A DNA stretch of 20,779 bases from Pectinatus sp. (lineage in GTDB: Bacteria > Bacillota > Negativicutes > Selenomonadales > Selenomonadaceae). A model generated the notes under the pieces. That model worked only from the letters and a program-made list of their open reading frames with translations, did no database searches and was not told where the DNA came from. The first letter of the stretch is position 1; each line of letters begins with the position of its first letter. The stretch is taken from positions 1-20,779 of the forward strand of contig JAHHSR010000023.1 in the NCBI GenBank assembly GCA_020025075.1, in the 5' to 3' direction. Of this stretch, positions 1 through 5,409 are shown piece after piece. The translations under genes were made by a program, and so were the position numbers.

Positions 1-42
1 CCGCCTTCATCCCCCACCTAAGAGGTGGAGGACTTCTGGCGG
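1..42. mobile_element. IS200/IS605-like element end (hairpin), partial
   Basis: A nested imperfect inverted repeat lies at the window edge. The outer arms are CCGCC (1-5) and GGCGG (38-42); the inner arms are CCACCT (14-19) and AGGTGG (23-28) with an AAG loop. The pattern of a short G/C hairpin flanked by TTCATCCC and GACTTCTGG resembles, from memory, the ends of IS200/IS605 (TnpB-carrying) elements, where the same structure serves as the transposon end and omega RNA scaffold. There is no T tract, so it is a poor intrinsic terminator. No tnpA or tnpB is visible; any such gene would lie left of base 1. Orientation is not certain. Confidence 0.4.
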
Positions 43-47
43 TTTAA

Positions 48-206
48 GTTAAAAAGGCTGACCTAAATCACCTATTTACGGCAAAGTCTGTTTATCTTGT
101 CAATCCGGCACCAAATCCTCAACAAAAAATGCTTATTCCGCAAAATGTTTTGCAGCAATGGCAGGCAGTCTTAAACACTAATCTCTTGGGCATGTCAAAG
201 CAATAG
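48..206 (+). pseudogene. Possible 3' remnant of an unidentified gene
   Basis: A reading frame open from 48 to the TAG at 204-206 (52 codons) has no start codon with a ribosome site. It begins right after the IS-like hairpin; the preceding in-frame codon is TAA at 45-47. The translation looks protein-like (for example KSVYLVNPAPNPQQK and VLQQWQAVLNTNLLG) and ends 17 bases before a terminator that also works on the + strand. This is what a gene truncated by an insertion at its 5' side would look like. I do not recognise the family. It could also be non-coding sequence that is open by chance. Confidence 0.3.
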
Positions 207-223
207 GCTCTGAAAATATATAC

Positions 224-257
224 AAAAAACGGGCTGCTAAAAGCAGCCCGCTTTTTT
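224..257. terminator. Bidirectional intrinsic terminator
   Basis: The stem CGGGCTGCT (230-238) pairs with AGCAGCCCG (242-250) around an AAA loop. It has A6 on its left (224-229) and T6 on its right (252-257), so it can terminate both oadA (leftward) and the rightward gene remnant ending at 206. Confidence 0.9.
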
Positions 258-262
258 ATCTC

Positions 263-1723
263 TTAACCTTTAAAAAACTTTTCAGCAATTTCAGGGTTGA
301 GGTTATAAAGCAAAACATCTTCATCAGTAGCATTAGGACGGCCAAGTTCTGCCAATTTTTTAACCGTGCGCTGTTTGAAGAATTCTTCAGCAACCTGCGG
401 GAAGAGTGCATAGGAAAGGACGTCTTCTTCTGTTGCATTCGGATAGCCCTTAGCAGCCAATTCAGCGCGGAATGCATCCATACCTGCAGGAATATGGTCT
501 GCCGGACGGTCGGTGATGACATCTTCCGGTTTAATCTTCAATTTATCAAGCAATTCCTGCTTAACAGGAACAGGAGTACGGCCGAATTTACCGCGAACGA
601 GGTCTTTAAATTCGTTAGGAACCATTTTGTAGCGTTCGCCCGTCATAACATTCATTGTTGCCATCGTACCAACAATCTGGCTGGAAGGAGTAACAAGCGG
701 CGGATAGCCAGCATCAGCGCGAACGCGCGGCATTTCATCAAGCAAATCCTGATACTTGTCTTCCATGCCTTGTTCTTTAAGCTGGTTGACGAGATTGGAG
801 AGCATGCCGCCAGGAATCTGGAAGTCGATAACATTCGGGTTGACATCGAAATAACCCTTGAGACCAAATTCTTTGATAATTTCTTGCTTTACGCCGAGGA
901 AATATTTAGCAATCGGCGTCATGGCCTTACGGTCAAGACCCGTATCATATTCAGTGCCTTCAAGCGATGCAACCATTGTTTCCGTGCAAGGCTGCGAAGT
1001 ATCAAGAGAGAAAGGAGAAAGTGCACAGTCGATGACGTCTACGCCTGCTTCGATTGCTTTGAGATAAGCCATCGAACCAAAGCCACTTGTATAATGCGTG
1101 TGGAGCTGAATCGGCAATTTCGTTTCTGCTTTGAGGTCTTTGACCAGTTCATAAGCCGTGTACGGCTTCAAGAGACCGGACATATCCTTAATGCAGATGG
1201 AGTCAACACCCATATCTTCAAGGACTTTTGCCAACTTAGCAAATTCCTTCGTGTTGTGCGGACCGCCAATCGTATAGACGAGGCAACCTTGAACTTCTAC
1301 TTCATGGTCAACATGCTTTTTGGATTCAATAGCTGCATCAATAGCAGTTTTCAAATTACGCGGGTCGTTGAGTGCATCGAAAATGCGGAACACGCCAATA
1401 CCATGTTCTGCAGCCTTTCTGACAAAAGCGCGGACGACATCATCTGCATAGTGATTGTAGCCTAAGATATTCTGGCCACGCAGCAACATCTGGATTGGAG
1501 TCTTGAGATTAGCTTTTAAAATGTCAAGGCGTTCCCAAGGGTCTTCACCCAAGAAGCGCAGGCAGCTATCAAAAGTAGCACCGCCCCATGCTTCAATCGA
1601 CTTATAGCCGATTTCGTCAAGTGCTTTGAGTTGCGGCATCATCTGGGATAGACGCATACGCGTTGCTAAAAGGGATTGATGACCGTCACGCAGGACTGTT
1701 TCAGTAATTCTTACTTTTGCCAT
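263..1723 (-). CDS. oadA: Oxaloacetate decarboxylase alpha / pyruvate carboxylase subunit B-type carboxyltransferase, no biotin domain
   Basis: 486 residues. The N-terminal TIM barrel of the biotin-dependent carboxyltransferase family carries TVLRDGHQSL (9-18), GGATFD (47-52), LRGQN (81-85), the carboxylated-lysine segment IKDMSG (K179) and the metal-binding LHTHYTSG (H208, H210). The PYC/OADA conserved domain follows. The protein interconverts oxaloacetate and pyruvate by moving a carboxyl group to or from biotin on a separate carrier. The usual C-terminal biotinyl domain (AMKM motif, giving about 590 aa in classical OadA) is absent, so a BCCP-like subunit must be encoded elsewhere. The C terminus instead carries a tandem duplication: residues 428-450 and 463-485 match at 16 of 23 positions. 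The AGGAG-type ribosome site (1737-1744) lies 13 bases before the ATG. The gene has its own promoter and a long structured leader. Na+ pump subunit versus anaplerotic carboxylase cannot be decided here. Confidence 0.9.
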   Translation of the reverse strand: MAKVRITETVLRDGHQSLLATRMRLSQMMPQLKALDEIGYKSIEAWGGATFDSCLRFLGEDPWERLDILKANLKTPIQMLLRGQNILGYNHYADDVVRAFVRKAAEHGIGVFRIFDALNDPRNLKTAIDAAIESKKHVDHEVEVQGCLVYTIGGPHNTKEFAKLAKVLEDMGVDSICIKDMSGLLKPYTAYELVKDLKAETKLPIQLHTHYTSGFGSMAYLKAIEAGVDVIDCALSPFSLDTSQPCTETMVASLEGTEYDTGLDRKAMTPIAKYFLGVKQEIIKEFGLKGYFDVNPNVIDFQIPGGMLSNLVNQLKEQGMEDKYQDLLDEMPRVRADAGYPPLVTPSSQIVGTMATMNVMTGERYKMVPNEFKDLVRGKFGRTPVPVKQELLDKLKIKPEDVITDRPADHIPAGMDAFRAELAAKGYPNATEEDVLSYALFPQVAEEFFKQRTVKKLAELGRPNATDEDVLLYNLNPEIAEKFFKG

Positions 1724-1955
1724 GTTAGTAAAACAACTCCTCTTGAATGATCTTATAGATATTTAGATACTTCCAAAATCAATTTAAGTTCGGACAAATT
1801 GGCCAATCTCTGTCCGATAGATTGAAAAAATTCCTGGCCAATTTTCTATATTTTATAAATTATATTTATATATCTTTTGAATATAAATTATAAAATATAA
1901 AAAACAATTCTTTCATTCTCTTAATATTTTTTTAATTATCCTATTAATATTTACA
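1724..1955 (-). promoter_or_regulatory. Structured 5' leader of oadA
   Basis: About 230 bases lie between the predicted start site (near 1955) and the oadA ATG, with no gene. On the oadA sense strand the order is an AT-only 20-bp inverted repeat (1847-1899), then a set of overlapping stems in 1790-1844, then the ribosome site. The stems are: AAATTGGCCA (1796-1805) with TGGCCAATTT (1835-1844); CAATCT (1804-1809) with AGATTG (1819-1824); and TCGGACA (1790-1796) with TGTCCGA (1811-1817). The last pairs the hairpin loop to the flank just after the stem, giving an H-type pseudoknot topology. I know no riboswitch class that matches. Confidence 0.55.
1847..1899. repeat. AT-only 20-bp inverted repeat
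   Basis: The arms 1847-1866 and 1880-1899 are made only of A and T and pair at 19 of 20 positions around a 13-base loop. It lies inside the predicted oadA leader, so it would form a long AU hairpin in the mRNA. At the DNA level it could also be a binding site for an AT-preferring protein. Confidence 0.7.
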
Positions 1956-1961
1956 AATAAT

Positions 1962-1990
1962 AGTATAGATTTTATTACTCCTCTTGTCAA
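1962..1990 (-). promoter_or_regulatory. Sigma-70 type promoter for oadA
   Basis: Read on the minus strand, the -35 is TTGACA (1985-1990, 6/6) and the -10 is TATACT (1962-1967, 5/6), separated by exactly 17 bases. Transcription would start near 1955. Confidence 0.75.
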
Positions 1991-1995
1991 TCAAA

Positions 1996-2015
1996 ATTGT
2001 GATTTTTAGCACAAT
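1996..2015. promoter_or_regulatory. Rex- or CRP/FNR-like palindromic operator
   Basis: ATTGTGATTTTTAGCACAAT is an inverted repeat (ATTGTG...CACAAT). The core TTGTGA-N6-GCACAA differs at one base from the Rex consensus TTGTGA-N6-TCACAA and also resembles CRP/FNR sites. It ends 6 bases upstream of the -35 of the oadA promoter and is centred near -50. An NADH/NAD+ or anaerobic regulator would suit oxaloacetate/pyruvate metabolism, but the regulator is not in this window. Confidence 0.5.
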
Positions 2016-2076
2016 ATTTATTATCGTGATAAATTATATTTATTGATTCACTGTACTCTATAATTTGCACCAATAA

Positions 2077-2646
2077 TCATGTTTTAGGAGCGGAATTTAT
2101 GATTTCCATTGCAACTTTTTTTAAAGATTTTCCCGTCTTCATGCTGTATTTTTGCAGTCTCCTATATGCCTCCATCTCATCAATATGATAGATAGAGCCA
2201 ATTATACCTTTAGCACGAGAAATAAGCTTTTGCGCTGCTAAATCGTCTTTGAGCTTTCCCACTTCATCTTTCAGCGCCTTTTGAACCGCATAACGTTCGC
2301 AAGCTATTTCCATCGCCGGGAAGAGGCTCTTCTCCGCCAGTGGCTTTACAAGGTATCCCATCACGCCACAATTTGCTGCATCCTTAATCATCTTAGCGTC
2401 ACTATAAGCCGTGAGCAAAATAACGGGGGCTATTTCAAGCTCGGCTATTTTGGCGGCAGCAGAAAGGCCATCAAGCCGCGGCATGCAAATATCCATAATA
2501 ATTAAATCCGGTTTCACCCGCTGCGCTTCTTCAATAGCCATAATTCCATCAGATGCTTCCACCACCACATCATGTCCAGCTTCACTGAGCATCTCCCTTA
2601 AATCAAAACGCAAAATAGATTCATTATCTGCAATGAGCACGCGCAT
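2077..2646 (-). CDS. ANTAR-domain response regulator (PdtaR/EutV type), RNA-binding antiterminator
   Basis: 189 residues from the chosen start. The receiver domain (about 1-115) has the acidic pocket near D7, phosphoacceptor D52 in LIIMDICMP, T79 and K101 (KPL). A coiled linker leads to a C-terminal ANTAR domain (about 130-185, QKLISRAKGIIG...AYRRLQKYSM...KKVAMEII). ANTAR proteins bind paired hexaloop hairpins in nascent RNA and block terminator formation. I chose the ATG at 2646 because the AAAGGG site (2655-2660) sits 8 bases upstream; the ATG at 2652 is only 2 bases away. The start lies inside the end of the kinase gene (23-base overlap), which implies translational coupling. No RNA target with two A-N-N-G loops was recognised in this window. 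Confidence 0.88.
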   Translation of the reverse strand: MRVLIADNESILRFDLREMLSEAGHDVVVEASDGIMAIEEAQRVKPDLIIMDICMPRLDGLSAAAKIAELEIAPVILLTAYSDAKMIKDAANCGVMGYLVKPLAEKSLFPAMEIACERYAVQKALKDEVGKLKDDLAAQKLISRAKGIIGSIYHIDEMEAYRRLQKYSMKTGKSLKKVAMEIINSAPKT

Positions 2647-4048
2647 TGTCATCACCCTTTTTTCTCGGTATCGCCATATATACATGTATGCCGTTATTGC
2701 CCACCATACTTATCTTACCGCCTAAATCATCGACAATAAGTGTTCTGATAAGGCTCATGCCCAATGATTTTTTCTTATCCAGGCTCTCTTTTAAACCACA
2801 GCCATCATCATAATATTCAAAATAGCATATATCACCGCGCCACTGAGCAGAAAAGGCAATCGTGCCTTTCTTTTGGCCCCAAAATCCATGACGCATGCTA
2901 TTTGTCATAAGCTCGTTTAGTGCCAAAGATAAACTTCCCGCAGCAAGATTGCCTAAATCCGTGCTCGTAGTAAGCAGATTTAGTTCAAAATCCTCTGGCA
3001 AAAAGGCCTGTGCCGCATAAAAAGATAGGCGCTCAACGAGTTCATCGGTCTTTAAATTGCCACCATTTTCTAGCAAAAGGGCATGTGATGAGGCAATGCT
3101 ATAAATGCGCTCCACACTCTTACCAAGAGCCATTTTTACCTTTTCATCTGCACTGCGCCGCGCTTGCAGGCGCAATAAACCCGCCACAAGCTGCAAGTTA
3201 TTTTTCACGCGGTGATGCGTTTCTTTGAGTACGGCTGCCTGAATTTGCTCTTTTTTTTCCTGCTCGCGCAAAAAAGTCAAATCTTTAAGGCGGACGATAA
3301 AAAATTGTTCATTACCTGCCTCACTCAAGGAAAATTGCTGCCAGCTTAAAACCATGCCGCCCTGAAAATATAGCTCTCGTCTAGAAGGTTCATCGTGGCG
3401 GCGCACTTCTTTTAAAAGTGGATTTCTGAATTTTTTGTCAAAAAGGCGCAAACCAAAGAGATTTTCAATTCCCATCATCTTGCACAGATGGCGAGCTGTA
3501 AAATTGGCATAAATTATCCGCTGCTCCCTAGAAGCTATGATTACGCCTTCATCTTTTTCCAGCCGCGCATAAAAGGCGGGCAAAAGCGTATGAAAAGAAG
3601 CTAGAGCAGCACTCAAAACACTGCCAAACACCCTTCTTTGGTCTTTTTCGTCGCCAGAAAAAATAAAAGAAAGCGCAGCATAAGCGCGTTTTTCCCAAAA
3701 AAGCGGCAAAGTCTCAAGTGGCAAAAAGTGGCCAATACTCCACTCTTGCCTGCCGCTAAAAGGCCTTGCCTGCTCAATCGTGCGCGCTGCGAGAAGTTTT
3801 TCCTGTCGCGAAAAGATACTGCCCGCGCCGCAAAAAACTTCTTGCGGCAAATATGCCGTCTGCGGGGCAAATTCAGCTAAAATTATGAGCCGGTCCTCTT
3901 CATCACGAGCAGAAAGTTCTACGCAGCTCATGCTCAAATCGGCCAAAAATGGCAAAAAAGACAAAAGTTTTAAAAGCCTATCCCTTTGCCGTGCTGTCAA
4001 AACGCCCGCTGTGCGGCAAAGATTTACCATCTTTTCGCTATCATTCAT
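2624..4048 (-). CDS. Sensor histidine kinase, HisKA_2 family (PdtaS/EutW type)
   Basis: 474 residues with no transmembrane segment, so probably cytosolic. The N-terminal sensor region (about 1-155) resembles the H_kinase_N/GAF-like domain of PdtaS. A PAS-like domain follows (about 160-260). The HisKA_2 dimerisation segment has the hallmark ETHHRVKNNLQLVAGLLRLQ (phosphoacceptor H278 or H279), and the ATPase domain has the N box LALNELMTNSMRHGF (376-389) and DDGCG (414-418). It would phosphorylate the ANTAR regulator whose gene overlaps its 3' end. The ligand is unknown. The start is the ATG at 4048 behind GAGGGGG; the nearer upstream ATG runs into a stop after four codons. It lies downstream of the NlpC/P60 gene and its terminator; I see no convincing separate promoter. 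Confidence 0.88.
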   Translation of the reverse strand: MNDSEKMVNLCRTAGVLTARQRDRLLKLLSFLPFLADLSMSCVELSARDEEDRLIILAEFAPQTAYLPQEVFCGAGSIFSRQEKLLAARTIEQARPFSGRQEWSIGHFLPLETLPLFWEKRAYAALSFIFSGDEKDQRRVFGSVLSAALASFHTLLPAFYARLEKDEGVIIASREQRIIYANFTARHLCKMMGIENLFGLRLFDKKFRNPLLKEVRRHDEPSRRELYFQGGMVLSWQQFSLSEAGNEQFFIVRLKDLTFLREQEKKEQIQAAVLKETHHRVKNNLQLVAGLLRLQARRSADEKVKMALGKSVERIYSIASSHALLLENGGNLKTDELVERLSFYAAQAFLPEDFELNLLTTSTDLGNLAAGSLSLALNELMTNSMRHGFWGQKKGTIAFSAQWRGDICYFEYYDDGCGLKESLDKKKSLGMSLIRTLIVDDLGGKISMVGNNGIHVYMAIPRKKGDDNARAHCR

Positions 4049-4074
4049 CCCGCATCCCCCTCATTTATATAAAT

Positions 4075-4103
4075 AAAAAAGAGGAAACACTTCAGTTCCC
4101 TCT
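4075..4103 (-). terminator. Intrinsic terminator after the NlpC/P60 gene
   Basis: On the minus strand AGAGGGAAC (4103-4095) pairs with GTTTCCTCT (4088-4080) through 9 pairs including one G-U, with a 6-base loop, followed by a T6 tract (4080-4075). Confidence 0.8.
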
Positions 4104-4116
4104 AATTCAAAACAAA

Positions 4117-4779
4117 TCATATAACGCGACGAGCTCCTATATAGCGAGAACCCCAGTAGCTGCTATTAAGCGAATCAATAGCGACGCCACGACTCGATGA
4201 AGCATTAATGAATCTACCGTTGCCAAGATAAATTCCTACGTGGGATGCTCCGTAAGTATACGTTGAAAAGAACACTAAATCGCCGGGCATTAAGTCATTG
4301 TAAGCGACTGGCGTTCCGACTTCGTACTGAACATCCGCCGTGCGCGGCAACGATATACCGGCACTGGCAAATACGTACTTGGTAAAGCCCGAACAATCAA
4401 AGCCGCTCGGTGTCGTACCGCCAAAAACATACGGCACGCCAATGTAACTTAGCGATGTCTGGATGACGCGGCGCACATAATAGTTAGAACCGCGGCTCAC
4501 GCGAGGCATCGGACGCCCCATCAGAGCGTGATAAGTCTGGTCGCCGACGAGACCGTCAGCCGCAAGGCCAACAGATGACTGAAAAGCCTTAACGGCCTCC
4601 TCTGTAGCAGGACCAAAATCACCATCAACCGAAACATCATACCCTAAATTTGCAAGTTCTCCTTGTATCTGCGCCACCTGGGTGCCCTGGTCGCCAGGAC
4701 GAAAAGCATCAGCGTGCGCAACAGAAAACCAGCACATACAAATTGCTGATATTACAAGTAAGCGTAATATCTTACTCAA
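4117..4779 (-). CDS. Secreted peptidoglycan-binding NlpC/P60 endopeptidase
   Basis: 220 residues with a signal peptide (about 1-23, cleavage after AHA). A peptidoglycan-binding type 1 domain (about 27-90, FRPGDQGTQVAQIQGEL...GDFGPATEEAVKAFQ) precedes an NlpC/P60 cysteine peptidase domain (about 100-220) with catalytic C129 in GFDCSGFTKYVF, H180 in ASHVGIYLG and the polar residue N192. It should cut stem-peptide bonds in the cell wall outside the membrane. The start is a TTG (4777-4779) with GGAG 7 bases upstream, which also fits the signal peptide (MSKILRLLVI). A c-di-AMP riboswitch in its leader ties expression to cell-wall and turgor signalling, as known for other hydrolases under ydaO-type switches. 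Confidence 0.92.
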   Translation of the reverse strand: MSKILRLLVISAICMCWFSVAHADAFRPGDQGTQVAQIQGELANLGYDVSVDGDFGPATEEAVKAFQSSVGLAADGLVGDQTYHALMGRPMPRVSRGSNYYVRRVIQTSLSYIGVPYVFGGTTPSGFDCSGFTKYVFASAGISLPRTADVQYEVGTPVAYNDLMPGDLVFFSTYTYGASHVGIYLGNGRFINASSSRGVAIDSLNSSYWGSRYIGARRVI

Positions 4780-4799
4780 AAAGACACTCCTCTCTTTTT

Positions 4800-4925
4800 T
4801 TATTACCTACGAGGTTAGCTGCCGGATTAGGGACAGAAGAAGAAACCGCCCCTTGTTAAACAACACATTCACCCCAAAAAATTGGTTCCCCCGCTCCTGA
4901 GTTGGATTCGGTTTTTACTCACTCA
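4800..4925 (-). ncRNA. c-di-AMP riboswitch (ydaO/yuaA class)
   Basis: Read on the minus strand, the leader holds the class's conserved blocks in order: CCGAATCCAACTC (4911-4899), GGAGCGGGGGAACCA (4897-4883), GGGGTGAAT (4875-4867) and CCGGCAGCTAACCTCGTAGG (4825-4806). It starts at the predicted transcription start and ends about 25 bases before the TTG of the NlpC/P60 gene. Known members switch off cell-wall hydrolase and ion-transport genes when c-di-AMP binds. No terminator hairpin lies between aptamer and start codon, so control may be translational. Confidence 0.9.
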
Positions 4926-4933
4926 TCTTTATT

Positions 4934-4962
4934 ATTCTACTAGCAATAAACAAAAATTGCAA
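4934..4962 (-). promoter_or_regulatory. Promoter for the NlpC/P60 gene
   Basis: On the minus strand TTGCAA (4962-4957), a 17-base spacer and TAGAAT (4939-4934). The start would be near 4927, directly at the 5' edge of the riboswitch. Confidence 0.6.
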
Positions 4963-5014
4963 GGTGGCGCACTAAGCCCATCTTTGCCAAAAAGAACAAA
5001 TTCATTGTCCTAGC

Positions 5015-5043
5015 TTGAATAACAAACTTTTATCCTGTATAAT
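5015..5043 (+). promoter_or_regulatory. Promoter for ileS
   Basis: TTGAAT (5015-5020), a 17-base spacer and a perfect TATAAT (5038-5043). The start would be near 5050, ahead of the T-box leader. Confidence 0.75.
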
Positions 5044-5099
5044 AAAAACAAATTTGCGTTGTTTCTAAAGTTAATATAAAAAAGCAATGACGAAAAAAA

Positions 5100-5309
5100 T
5101 AGGGGTATTGCAGTTTACAGCGAGCTGGAGATGGTGAAAGTCCGGTACGAGATGATGCCCTGAAAAATCACTTCTGAAGCTGCAGGCTGAAAGCAAAGTA
5201 AGCTGTGCCGGGTCCTCCCGTTAAAGGGGTTGCATATGATGGTATGTGAAAATAGGTGGTTTCGTGACTGCAATAGCTGGCACCCTGTTTTTCGGGGCGC
5301 CGGCTTTTT
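5100..5309 (+). ncRNA. T-box leader, isoleucine specific
   Basis: Stem I is closed by TGCAG (5109-5113) and CTGCA (5180-5184). The specifier loop carries AUC (5167-5169), an Ile codon, followed by ACTTCTGAAG. The T-box core AATAGGTGGTTTCGTGAC occupies 5251-5268; its UGGU (5257-5260) matches the ACCA end of a tRNA with discriminator A, as expected for tRNA-Ile. The leader ends in an intrinsic terminator (5276-5309). Uncharged tRNA-Ile would stabilise the antiterminator and let ileS be transcribed. Confidence 0.93.
5276..5309 (+). terminator. T-box regulated terminator
   Basis: GCTGGC-A-CCC (5276-5285) pairs with GGG-C-GCCGGC (to 5304) around a short T-rich loop, followed by T5. Its left arm overlaps sequence that would pair in the antiterminator. 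Confidence 0.88.
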
Positions 5310-5409
5310 ATTTAGCCAAACCGCAAAAAGTACCCCTTTCTTAGGCCGCTTGCGTACCGGCAGCTAAAACAACACCCATACTGACTTTAAAGAAAAGAGA
5401 GGCTATCTT

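Noticed and set aside
494..1465. Long open frame (323 codons) on the strand opposite oadA
   Set aside because: It is fully antisense to a well-conserved enzyme, has no recognisable domain and no ribosome site; it is a codon-bias shadow.
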